Assembly: GCF_014712225.1 (NCBI RefSeq)
Contig: NZ_JACXBW010000016.1
Coordinates: forward strand, 41,339 to 105,338
Direction: 5' to 3'
Source of the DNA: Pseudarthrobacter sulfonivorans
GTDB taxonomy: Bacteria > Actinomycetota > Actinomycetes > Actinomycetales > Micrococcaceae
Length of the DNA stretch: 64,000 nucleotides
Every line of letters starts with the position of its first letter. The first letter of the stretch is position 1. This document shows, piece after piece, positions 51,060-59,076 of the stretch. The position numbers and the translations under genes were made by a program. A model generated the notes under the pieces. That model saw only the letters and a program-made list of their open reading frames with translations. It did no database searches and was not told the DNA's origin.

Positions 51060-52448
51060 ATGTCCATGCCCGAATACTCCTTTGACCTGGTCGTGATCGG
51101 CTCCGGCATCGCCGGGCAGGCGGCCGCCGCATCAGCGGCCGAAGCCGGACTCAGCGTGGTCCTGCTGGAAAAGACCGACGGCCTCGGAGGTTCGACCTCG
51201 ATGAGCGGAGGGTTCTTCGCCTTCTCCGGAACCGACGAGCAGGCTGCGGAGGGCATCCGCGATTCAGCCGAACTCTTCCTGAGCGACATGGTCACAGCCG
51301 GCGGCGGGGCGAGCGACCGCGCCTTGCTCCAGACCTACATGGACCATCAGGCGGAAACATACACGTGGCTCAAGGACCAGGGCGTGGTTTTCCGGGCCCT
51401 GGAAATCAGTTCAGGACAGTCCGCGCCGCGCAGCCACAATTCGCTCATTACCGAGGTCCTGGCCACCCTCCACCGGAACTTCACCTCCCACGGCGGCGAA
51501 ACCCGGCTGAACCACCGCGCCACCCGACTGGTCCGCGAGGACGGAAAGGTGACCGCCGTCGTCGTCCAATCCCCCGACGGTGAGGCACTGTTCCGTTCCC
51601 GCGGCGGGATTGTGCTGGCCACCGGCGGATTCAGCCGGAGCGCTGATCTGCTCCAGACGTTTTCCCCGGAAGCCCTCGCAGCGATCCCGTACGGCGGAAA
51701 AGGCAACACCGGTGACGGCCTGAAAATGGCGTGGAAGCTCGGCGCCGGCATGGCTGACATGTCCTATGTCACCGCCACGTACGGTTCGCACCCGGAGACC
51801 GGCGAGGAGTTCCATGAGCTGCTCACCGCCTATTACATGGGTGCGATTGTGGTGAACACGGCCGGCAAACGTTTCATGGACGAGTCCCAGTCCTACAAGG
51901 TCCTGGGCCGTGAGGTCCTGAAAGAAGCCGAGGGCCTCGGCTTCCAGATCTTCGACGCAAGGATCCGCGCGAAATCCCACCCAGGGATTCCGCTCAACGA
52001 CATCGACATGCTCGAAAACATCGGCCACGTGCACAAGGCAGACAGTCTGGAAGGACTCGCCGAACTCGCCGGCATCGACGCCGCCGGGCTGCAGGAAACG
52101 GTGGCACGCTACAACGCCTCCGTTGCCGGGGACCAGGCTGACGAAACCGGCCGCACCAACCTGTGCAACGGCGTCGGGGAGCTGCTGCCCCTCGACCAGG
52201 CACCGTTCTATGCCTATCCGGCCAAAGCACTGATGACCACCACCTACTGCGGGGTCACCATCAACACTGACGCCCAGGTAGTGGACATCGACGGCGAGGT
52301 GATTGACGGCCTCTACGCCATCGGCGAGGTCACCGGCGGATTCCACGGCGCGGCCTATATGACGGGCACGTCGCTGGGCAAGGGTGCGGTGTTCGGCCGC
52401 ATCGTCGCCCGGCACGCTGCAGCCCGCCTGCCCCTCGTCCGGGCCTGA
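51060..52448 (+). CDS. FAD_binding_2 flavoprotein dehydrogenase (1 of 3)
   Basis: A 462-residue flavoprotein. VVIGSGIAGQAAAASAAEAG at about 11-30 is the FAD Rossmann motif; GGSTSMSGGFF at about 44, GKRFMDES at about 270, and the C-terminal GLYAIGEVTGGFHGAAYMTG (about 422-441) define the fumarate reductase flavoprotein / 3-ketosteroid dehydrogenase group. No heme-binding motif and no membrane segment are seen. Predicted to desaturate a C-C bond, with FAD as acceptor. Confidence 0.88.
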   Translation: MSMPEYSFDLVVIGSGIAGQAAAASAAEAGLSVVLLEKTDGLGGSTSMSGGFFAFSGTDEQAAEGIRDSAELFLSDMVTAGGGASDRALLQTYMDHQAETYTWLKDQGVVFRALEISSGQSAPRSHNSLITEVLATLHRNFTSHGGETRLNHRATRLVREDGKVTAVVVQSPDGEALFRSRGGIVLATGGFSRSADLLQTFSPEALAAIPYGGKGNTGDGLKMAWKLGAGMADMSYVTATYGSHPETGEEFHELLTAYYMGAIVVNTAGKRFMDESQSYKVLGREVLKEAEGLGFQIFDARIRAKSHPGIPLNDIDMLENIGHVHKADSLEGLAELAGIDAAGLQETVARYNASVAGDQADETGRTNLCNGVGELLPLDQAPFYAYPAKALMTTTYCGVTINTDAQVVDIDGEVIDGLYAIGEVTGGFHGAAYMTGTSLGKGAVFGRIVARHAAARLPLVRA

Positions 52449-52478
52449 CCCCCTATCCGCTACACAGGAGAATTTGCT

Positions 52479-53933
52479 ATGTCACAGTCAGGAAACCCCG
52501 ACGAGACCCGTCAGGTGGATGTGGTTGTTGTCGGCTCGGGCATCAGCGGGTCGGCTGCAGCCATGACGGCCGCCCGCCAGGGCGCGCGGGTCGTGTTGCT
52601 GGAGAAGCAAGAGTCGTTTGGCGGCTCGGCCGCCCTCTCCGCCGGCATGTTCTGGACCGCGCCAACGGCGGAGGCTTATAACGCTCGGATCCCGCTGGGA
52701 AACGCCGCACTTGGTGCCCGGCTCGTAGGCGACTATGAGGAGGCGCTGGCGGAGCTGCGGGCATCAGGGGCACGAGTGGCCGCCGAGCCCAAAATGAACA
52801 TCATGACGTTCGGCATCGGGTACTCCACGGACATCCACGCGATCCTGGAGTGGTGCCGGCAGGAAGTTCGCCGTGCCGGCGGCGAAACGCTCACCGGGGT
52901 TACGGTCACCGAACTGACGCACGACGGCGGCTCCGTCACCGGAGTAACGGCGCGCGACGCCGCCGGCCGTGCTGTCCGCTATGCAGCGCCCGCCGTCGTA
53001 CTTACCACCGGCGGCTTCCAGGGTGCCCGCGACGAACTCACCCGGCACATTGGGCCGAACGCCGACCGCCTGCTGCTGCGCTCCAACCCCGGCAGTGTCG
53101 GGGACGGGCTGCGGCTGGCACGCGCGGCAGGTTCCGGCGGGACCACGGCGATGAGCACGTTCTATGGCCACCTGCTGCCCTTCCCGGTCAGCCGGTTCGA
53201 GACGGAGGACTACCTGCCGTACTCCCAGTACTACTCCGGGTCCACCGTGATGGTGAACCTCCGCGGGGAGCGCTTTGCCGACGAAACCAAGGGCGATGAG
53301 CTGCTCAACCAGGACGTGACATTCCAGCCGGAAGCGCGCGGCATCCTGATTTTTGACCACCACGTCCGCACCACCGAGGTCATTCAGGAGCCGTTTCCCG
53401 GCCTCGGCACCATCGATCGCTTGGCCACCGCCCTTGAAGCAGGCGGAACCTATGCGGAGGCGGAGACACTGGACGAGCTGGTGCGGAAGGTCGCGGCCTG
53501 GGGTGTCGACCAGGACAAACTCAGTGCCACGCTTGAGCAGTACACCGCCGCTGCTGACCAAGGCGGAGGCACCGCACTCGGCGTTCCGGTATCGCCCACG
53601 GCCCGGCCTCCGCGAACCGGTCCCTTCCACGCCCTGATGGTCCAGCCCTCCATCACCTTCACCTTCGGCGGAGTGCGCACCAACAGCAACGGCGAGGCAC
53701 TGGACCATGACGGCCGGCCCATCCCCGGCCTCTACGCGGCCGGCGCCGATATCGGCGGCCTCTCGAACTACGGCTACGCCGGCGGCCTGGCACCCGGTTA
53801 CATCACGGGCCGCTGGGCGGGCCGCGCCGCAGCTCAACGCGCAACCACCGGCACCCGTCGGAGCCCCGAACCAATCCGGGCCCCGGAACTGATTTATGCA
53901 GGCGGACCGGCCACAGAGAAGGAAGCATCGTGA
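52479..53933 (+). CDS. FAD_binding_2 flavoprotein dehydrogenase (2 of 3)
   Basis: A 484-residue flavoprotein. VVVVGSGISGSAAAMTAARQ at about 15-34, EKQESFGGSAALSAGMFWT, GERFADETKGDE at about 265, and GLYAAGADIGGLSNYGYAGG near 415-434. The ending SNYGYAGGLAPGYITGRWAG resembles the tricarballylate/ketosteroid dehydrogenase branch. It follows the first by 30 bp and overlaps the third by 4 bp. Confidence 0.88.
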   Translation: MSQSGNPDETRQVDVVVVGSGISGSAAAMTAARQGARVVLLEKQESFGGSAALSAGMFWTAPTAEAYNARIPLGNAALGARLVGDYEEALAELRASGARVAAEPKMNIMTFGIGYSTDIHAILEWCRQEVRRAGGETLTGVTVTELTHDGGSVTGVTARDAAGRAVRYAAPAVVLTTGGFQGARDELTRHIGPNADRLLLRSNPGSVGDGLRLARAAGSGGTTAMSTFYGHLLPFPVSRFETEDYLPYSQYYSGSTVMVNLRGERFADETKGDELLNQDVTFQPEARGILIFDHHVRTTEVIQEPFPGLGTIDRLATALEAGGTYAEAETLDELVRKVAAWGVDQDKLSATLEQYTAAADQGGGTALGVPVSPTARPPRTGPFHALMVQPSITFTFGGVRTNSNGEALDHDGRPIPGLYAAGADIGGLSNYGYAGGLAPGYITGRWAGRAAAQRATTGTRRSPEPIRAPELIYAGGPATEKEAS

Positions 53934-55471
53934 CCAGCACTACAGCAGACGTCCTGATCATTGGAGGCGGCGGATCGGGAATGTGCGCCGCCATCTCGGC
54001 AGCAACCAGTGGCGCCAGCACGCTTGTCCTGGAGAAATGCCCCAAGGTGGGCGGCAGCACGGCGATGTCCGTGGGCTCCTTCACCGCGGCCAATACGTCC
54101 TACCAGTACCGGGCCGGCGTGAACGACAGCATCGACCTTTTCGTGGCGGACATGAAGGTGGCCAACGGCGAATTCGAGGAACGGGAGAACAAGCCGCTGC
54201 GCCGGATCCTGGCCGAGAACGCGGGGTCGACCGTGGAATGGCTGTCCAGCATCGGTGTGCAGTTCCTCGGCCCCACGCCGGAGCCGCCGTACGAGAAGCC
54301 CCGCATGCACAATGTGCTGCCCAACTCGTCCGCCTACGCATCGGCCCTGCTGAGGGAATGCCGGAAGCGCGGCGTCGAGATCCGCACTTCGATGCACGTG
54401 GAGAAGCTGCTGCGCAACGCCGCTGGCGAGATCATCGGGGCACGGGCGAACGGCACCGACTTCTTCGGCCGCCGCGGAGTTATCCTGGCCACCGGCGATT
54501 ACTCCGCGTCCACGGAGCTGAAGGCCAGGTTCGTTGGGGAAGCTGCCGCCAGGATTCCGCCGGTCAACCCCAACAACACCGGCGACGGCTTCACAATGGG
54601 AACCGGCGTTGGCGGCGTGATGCTGCAAATGGACCGGCTGTATGAGGGACTGCGCTTCGCGCCCTCCACACGGCCGGATCCCATCAAGCTGCTGCCGTCG
54701 CACCCGCTGCTGTCCAAGGCCATGCGGCTCATCGTGGAGCGGCTGCCCAGGAACCTGTTGGCAGTGGTCATCCGCGGTGCCCTGACCAGCTGGGTGGGCC
54801 CAAACAACACGATGTACAAGGCGGGTGCCATCCTGGTGGGACATGACGGGAAGCGGATTGCCAACGAGGACTCGGACAAGCTGATGGCCCGCGCCGCGGC
54901 CGCCGACGAGAAAAACACTGCCTTCATGATCTTCGATGAGCGGGTGGCAAAGAAGTTCTCTGCGTGGCCGAACCCTGTTTCCACGTTCCCTGGCGTGGCC
55001 TACGCCTATGTGGAGGACTATAAGCGGTACCGCCCGGACGTCTACCACCGGGCCGACACCATCGAGGAGCTCGCCCGGAGTACCGGGCTGGATGCCGCCG
55101 TCCTGCGGTCAACCGTCGATGACTGGAACGCGGACGTCGCCGCCGGAGCCGACAGCCGGTTCGACCGGCAGCACCTCGGTGCCGGGGTCAACGAAGGCCC
55201 GTTCTACGCCTTGGGCCCGATGAATGCCTTCATTACCCTTGCAGACGGTGGCCTGGCCGTCGACACCGAACTGCGGGTGACGACAGAAGACGGCGAAGCC
55301 ATCCCCGGGCTGTGGGCCGCAGGATCCACCGGCCAGGGCGGCCTGCAGCTGCTCAACCACGGCCTGCACATCGGCTGGGCGATGGTCTCCGGGCGGCTGG
55401 CCGGCCGCCACGCGGCCCAGGCCCGGACCCGGTCCGACCTCAAACCTGCCGAACACATGACGGTGGCCTGA
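53930..55471 (+). CDS. FAD_binding_2 flavoprotein dehydrogenase (3 of 3)
   Basis: A 513-residue flavoprotein with FAD motif LIIGGGGSGMCAAISAATSG at about 9-28, KVGGSTAMSVGSF, GKRIANEDSDK near 300 and GLWAAGSTGQGGLQLLNHGL at about 462-481. KSTD-like in layout. GTG start overlaps the previous stop by 4 bp. Third paralogue in tandem; the three diverge enough to act on different intermediates. Confidence 0.88.
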   Translation: MTSTTADVLIIGGGGSGMCAAISAATSGASTLVLEKCPKVGGSTAMSVGSFTAANTSYQYRAGVNDSIDLFVADMKVANGEFEERENKPLRRILAENAGSTVEWLSSIGVQFLGPTPEPPYEKPRMHNVLPNSSAYASALLRECRKRGVEIRTSMHVEKLLRNAAGEIIGARANGTDFFGRRGVILATGDYSASTELKARFVGEAAARIPPVNPNNTGDGFTMGTGVGGVMLQMDRLYEGLRFAPSTRPDPIKLLPSHPLLSKAMRLIVERLPRNLLAVVIRGALTSWVGPNNTMYKAGAILVGHDGKRIANEDSDKLMARAAAADEKNTAFMIFDERVAKKFSAWPNPVSTFPGVAYAYVEDYKRYRPDVYHRADTIEELARSTGLDAAVLRSTVDDWNADVAAGADSRFDRQHLGAGVNEGPFYALGPMNAFITLADGGLAVDTELRVTTEDGEAIPGLWAAGSTGQGGLQLLNHGLHIGWAMVSGRLAGRHAAQARTRSDLKPAEHMTVA

Positions 55472-55509
55472 CGCGGGGGGCGCCGGAAGGAGCAACGCGG
55501 CTGTCCCGC

Positions 55510-55669
55510 GCCAGGGCCGCCAGCCTGGCAGTGGTCCGGCCTGAGGGAAGCTCGCGTTATCCCGGCCAGTCGCCACCCGCGCTGGACGAAGTTCGCGGAG
55601 GCGGGGCTGCTGGTCCCGGAGGCGGCAATGGACGAAGGCGTCACTCACGTACACCGTGGCTGGCCGCAT
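55510..55669 (-). pseudogene. Decayed copy of the 5' part of the APH-kinase gene
   Basis: The minus strand reads MRPATVYVSDAFVHCRLRDQ, then RPARVATGRDNASF, matching residues 14-55 of the APH kinase at 25351-26265 (MPPATLDVSDAVVRCLVRDQ, RPLVRVATGWDNATF). The similarity ends abruptly near 55515, before the catalytic domain. The region upstream of its start (55670-55745) also resembles the APH upstream region, including TGAACTAT(A/G)TTCGG. Confidence 0.72.
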
Positions 55670-55769
55670 TCCCGCCCTGCAGAGCCCCGCGTTCCTTGTT
55701 CCTGCTCTTCAATCCGGCCCTTCCCTTGCCCGAACATAGTTCAGGTCCCCGGCCGGTAAATTGGAGGCG

Positions 55770-56243
55770 ATGATTCACATTGCGAAAGACGACCCCGCAC
55801 GCGCGGATGTCCACAAACTACTGAGCGAGCACCTGGAAGACATGTTCGCCACGTCGCCCGCCGAGAGTGTTCACGCGCTGGACCATTCTGCGATGTCCGC
55901 ACCGCCGATCACGTTGTGGACGGCCCGCGAGGAAGGCGTGCTCCTTGGCTGCGGCGCGCTCAAGCTCCTCGATTTCCCGGACAGCCCGGGGAAGCATGGC
56001 GAGATCAAGTCCATGCGCACCGCAGCTGGTGCGCGGGGTCGAGGGGTGGCGACGCTTGTGCTCGGTCACATCCTGGACGTAGCCCGGACGCGAAACTTCG
56101 AGCGCATCTATCTTGAGACCGGAACCGAGGACTATTTCGCTCCCGCCCGGCGCCTGTATGTCCGCCACGGATTCAGCGTGTGCCTTCCCTTTGCCGACTA
56201 CGCCCTGGATCCCAACAGCGTGTTTATGGAACTCCGCCTCTAG
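55770..56243 (+). CDS. GNAT-family N-acetyltransferase
   Basis: A 157-residue acetyltransferase: ARGRGVATLVLGHILDVART at about 88-107 is the acetyl-CoA motif A (R/QxxGxG/A), with ETGTEDYFAPARRLYVRHGFS following. The start at 55770 has GGAGG just 2 nt upstream, tight but usable. Substrate unknown. Located between the APH remnant and the MaoC gene. Confidence 0.82.
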   Translation: MIHIAKDDPARADVHKLLSEHLEDMFATSPAESVHALDHSAMSAPPITLWTAREEGVLLGCGALKLLDFPDSPGKHGEIKSMRTAAGARGRGVATLVLGHILDVARTRNFERIYLETGTEDYFAPARRLYVRHGFSVCLPFADYALDPNSVFMELRL

Positions 56244-56306
56244 ATTGCGACTCTCCTGAGAAGTGCTTAGAGGCCAGGGCACGAGCACGCGGCGCTGCTG
56301 ACACGA

Positions 56307-56744
56307 TTACTCGTCGTTCCCGCAAAGGTCCATCGTGTAGCAGACGGCCGTACCTTCCAGGACAACCGTCCCATCTTCACGGACAACCCAAGTCCGAAGC
56401 TTGGTGATCGGCTTGTCCTCGCGTGCTTCCAAGACTTCAACATGTCCGGTAATGATGTCGCCCGGACGGACAGGCGCCTTGAAGTCCCAATTAACGTTCA
56501 GGAAAACGGTACCCGGACCAGGTAGTTCCTCCGCCACGACGGCGTTCAGGATCGCGCTGGTGACCCCGCCCTGAACCACGATTTCCCCAAACCGGGATGC
56601 CTTCGCCGCCTGAGGATCATAGTGCAGGGGATTACGGTCTCCGCTGATGTCGGTGAACAACCTGATGTCGCTGTCCGCGACCCTGCGGGACAGTTGGGCG
56701 GTTTGCCCCACGACGGGACGGGTGCGGGCCTGAATCGGGGTCAT
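56307..56744 (-). CDS. MaoC-like dehydratase / (R)-hydratase
   Basis: A 145-residue hot-dog protein. DISGDRNPLHYDPQAAKASRF at about 31-51 (DISGDRNPLHYD is the hydratase motif with catalytic Asp and His), then IVVQGGVTSAILNAVVAEEL. Family members hydrate enoyl-CoA. A 20-bp tandem repeat lies directly upstream. Confidence 0.85.
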   Translation of the reverse strand: MTPIQARTRPVVGQTAQLSRRVADSDIRLFTDISGDRNPLHYDPQAAKASRFGEIVVQGGVTSAILNAVVAEELPGPGTVFLNVNWDFKAPVRPGDIITGHVEVLEAREDKPITKLRTWVVREDGTVVLEGTAVCYTMDLCGNDE

Positions 56745-56757
56745 GACTGACCTTTCC

Positions 56758-56797
56758 TGTACGAGTTGGTCTTGCCTTGTACGAGTTGGTCTTGCCG
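56758..56797. repeat. 20-bp tandem duplication upstream of MaoC gene
   Basis: TGTACGAGTTGGTCTTGCC occurs at 56758-56776 and 56778-56796. Copy one lies only 14 bp from the MaoC start, so both are in its 5' leader. Perfect identity indicates recent slippage or a regulator site. Confidence 0.75.
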
Positions 56798-57173
56798 ACC
56801 CTGTTGCAGCCCCAGCAGGGCCGAAGCAAGATCGTCCTCTTGAACTTCACCCTCGCTTTGAACCAGTTCTCTTTGGGAGCGAGGTGTCCCAACAGAATTG
56901 CGCTGGCACGCCCGGAGGTCAATCCGTACTGAGTTCCGTAGAGAAATCCGTGATGACCACGGATGCACCCTACCTGTGATGCATCCCACACTGAGGTGGC
57001 ATCCAAATCTCGAACCTGGAGATAGTGGATCCGCCCGGCTGGCGCGGAGCCGGTGGCCGCACAAACCTCCACTGACTGGACACTTCAGCTTCATGTCCAG
57101 CAGGCCGCCTGCGGCTAGCAGCGCCAGCAGTTTCCGCGCCCACCGCATTTCCCAACAGAAAGAAGACACCATC
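56798..57173. promoter_or_regulatory. Upstream region of hps with shared 60-bp element
   Basis: No gene is recognised in 56798-57173. It holds an element at 56941-56995 that begins GAGAAATCCGTGATGACCAC and contains the inverted repeat ATCCGTG-ATGAC-CACGGAT (56945-56963). The first 29 bp are identical to 58959-58987 upstream of the flavin reductase, and the following CTGTGA(T/C)GCA...CACTGAG block is 19 of 22 identical. AGAAAGAAG before the hps ATG is the ribosome-binding site. Confidence 0.65.
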
Positions 57174-57797
57174 ATGAAGCTCCAAGTTGCTATCGACCTG
57201 CTGACCACCGAAGCCGCCCTCGAACTCGCCGGCCAGGTAGCCGAATTCGTTGACATCATCGAGCTCGGTACCCCGCTGATCAAGGCCGAAGGCCTCTCCG
57301 TCATCACCGCGATCAAGAACGCCCACCCGGACAAGGTTGTTTTCGCTGACCTGAAGACCATGGACGCCGGCGAACTCGAAGCCGACATCGCTTTCAAGGC
57401 CGGCGCTGACCTGGTGACCGTGCTCGGTGCCGCTGACGACTCCACCATCGCCGGCGCCGTCAAGGCTGCCAAGGCCCACAACAAGGGCGTTGTCGTTGAC
57501 CTCATCGGCATCGCAGACAAGGTGACCCGCGCCAAGGAAGTACGCGCCCTGGGTGCGAAGTTCGTTGAGATGCACGCCGGCCTGGACGAGCAGGCAAAGC
57601 CCGGCTTCGACCTGAACGGTCTGCTCCGCGCCGGCGCCGAAGCCCGCGTTCCGTTCTCCGTGGCAGGCGGCGTAAAGCTCGCCACCATCGCAGACGTCCA
57701 GAAGGCCGGCGCCGATTTCGCCGTCGCCGGCGGCGCCATCTACGGTGCAGCCGACCCGGCACTGGCAGCCAAGCAGCTCCGCGCCGCCATCAACTAA
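57174..57797 (+). CDS. hps: 3-hexulose-6-phosphate synthase
   Basis: A 207-residue TIM-barrel enzyme of the orotidine-5'-phosphate decarboxylase superfamily: MKLQVAIDLLTTEAALELAG, VDIIELGTPLIKAEG, ADLKTMDAGELEADIAFKAG (DLKxxD core) and HAGLDEQ, ending VAGGAIYGAADPALAAKQL. It condenses formaldehyde with ribulose-5-phosphate in the ribulose monophosphate pathway, used for formaldehyde detoxification or methylotrophy. No isomerase (phi/hxlB) gene or fused domain is visible next to it. The last 15 bp including the stop are tandemly duplicated. Confidence 0.92.
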   Translation: MKLQVAIDLLTTEAALELAGQVAEFVDIIELGTPLIKAEGLSVITAIKNAHPDKVVFADLKTMDAGELEADIAFKAGADLVTVLGAADDSTIAGAVKAAKAHNKGVVVDLIGIADKVTRAKEVRALGAKFVEMHAGLDEQAKPGFDLNGLLRAGAEARVPFSVAGGVKLATIADVQKAGADFAVAGGAIYGAADPALAAKQLRAAIN

Positions 57798-57812
57798 GCC
57801 GCCATCAACTAA
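57783..57812. repeat. 15-bp tandem duplication containing hps stop codon
   Basis: GCCGCCATCAACTAA occurs at 57783-57797 and again at 57798-57812, so the terminal codons AAIN and stop are repeated. Confidence 0.9.
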
Positions 57813-57946
57813 CCATCCGGTTCATGGTGGCGCTTGTTTAGGACTAGTCGTTTTTAGTACCAGTCGCCGCCCGGACCCCGTCAGCGCTTCATAACCGCCT
57901 TCGTTGAACCTCGCGCCCTTCCTCAAGCCATTGGAGTTCTCCTGCC

Positions 57947-58600
57947 ATGTCCAGCACGTCTGTTATTGACAACCCGCCCCTCGTTTCCACGGCGCCCATT
58001 GCCCCACCAGCCCCGCTCAGCGGCCCGCTGGCAGGGGCACCCGGCATAGTCGGAATCCCCATGGCTGTCGCGGGAGCCTTCGGTCTGGGCCTGGTCAACA
58101 CCGGGTTTGTACCCGCCAGCGCAGCCGCCGCCGCGTTACCCACGGTCATCGCCGCCTCCGCAGTCGGTCTGCTGCTGACAACAGTCTGGGCCTGTGCTCT
58201 CGGCCAGAATGCATCAGCGGGCATCTTTGTACTTTTCTTCGGTTTCTTTGCCACGTACGCCGCACTATCACTTGGACTCATCAATGGTTGGTATGGCATT
58301 CCCTCTGATCAGGTCGTCAACGCACAGGCGCTATGGCTGACCTGTTGGCTGGTTATATTCGTGATGCTCACGCTGGTGACATTACGTCTCCCCTGGAGTT
58401 CCACCCTCATGCTCGTGTTCGTGGACATCGCCCTAGTCCTGCTTCTCATGGGCACCCTCCAGAACAACACGGCCATGACCAACCTTGGAGGCTGGTTTAC
58501 CTTCGCCTTTGTCGCAGTGGCCGTTTATCTCTACGTCGACGTCATGTGGAGCCAGACCGGTGGACGTGGGCTGCCCCAGGGACGGCCGCTGGTCCGCTAA
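57947..58600 (+). CDS. GPR1/FUN34/YaaH-family (acetate/succinate) transporter
   Basis: A 217-residue protein with six transmembrane helices from about residue 33. YGIPSDQVVNAQALWLTCWL and WGGWFTF-like segments fit the acetate uptake family. The usual N-terminal NPAPLGL motif is not intact here (GAPGIVGIPM), so the assignment is less certain than usual. It follows hps by 150 bp, same strand. Confidence 0.75.
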   Translation: MSSTSVIDNPPLVSTAPIAPPAPLSGPLAGAPGIVGIPMAVAGAFGLGLVNTGFVPASAAAAALPTVIAASAVGLLLTTVWACALGQNASAGIFVLFFGFFATYAALSLGLINGWYGIPSDQVVNAQALWLTCWLVIFVMLTLVTLRLPWSSTLMLVFVDIALVLLLMGTLQNNTAMTNLGGWFTFAFVAVAVYLYVDVMWSQTGGRGLPQGRPLVR

Positions 58601-58640
58601 GCAGTTCAGGCTCAGTGACAACGAGCCTTAGCAGCGCAGC

Positions 58641-58684
58641 AGACCCCCGGCTTCGGGCGCCCCCTGGTGGCGGACCGGGGGTCT
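58641..58684 (+). terminator. Hairpin terminator behind GPR1 gene
   Basis: Perfect 10-bp arms AGACCCCCGG (58641-58650) and CCGGGGGTCT (58675-58684) with a 24-nt loop containing a GC-rich inner stem, about 40 bp after the stop. Confidence 0.7.
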
Positions 58685-58880
58685 TCCTGCTGGGACGTCC
58701 GCCAGCGGCGCGAACCGGTTTTGACTTCCCCGCGCACCAGGCGGGCTGCGCCCCCCAGAATGCCGGCCGTAACCTGTCACAGCCGGCCATAAGCACTGAC
58801 CCGTCGTTGCGCAGATTTGGCTGGTGGCTATCCGACGCCTGCGGCAATTCTCGCCGAGATATCGGGCGTTCGTTTCTCTG

Positions 58881-58921
58881 AAGCCATCCAGTGGGAATGA
58901 TCCATTCCCACTGGATGGCTT
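58881..58921. terminator. Strong 19-bp intrinsic terminator
   Basis: Perfect arms AAGCCATCCAGTGGGAATG (58881-58899) and CATTCCCACTGGATGGCTT (58903-58921), loop ATC, then TT. It insulates the flavin reductase promoter from upstream transcription. Together with the hairpin at 58641 this accounts for most of the gene-free gap 58601-58958. Confidence 0.85.
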
Positions 58922-58958
58922 TTGCACGCATGCAGCCCGCTCAGTACCGCTTCCCGTG

Positions 58959-59013
58959 GAGAAATCCGTGATGACCACGGATGCACCAGTGCTGTGACGC
59001 AATCCACACTGAG
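58959..59013. promoter_or_regulatory. Second copy of the shared 60-bp element, before flavin reductase
   Basis: Same element as at 56941-56995: 29 identical bases from GAGAAATCCGTGATGACCAC, the same inverted repeat ATCCGTG-ATGAC-CACGGAT (58963-58981), and a similar CTGTGACGCA...CACTGAG block. It ends about 65 bp before the flavin reductase ATG. Confidence 0.7.
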
Positions 59014-59076
59014 AGGGAATTGTTGTAGCGCTAATTGGGCGGGACCGTCCGCACCAATCCCTTGAAAGGAAAAATC

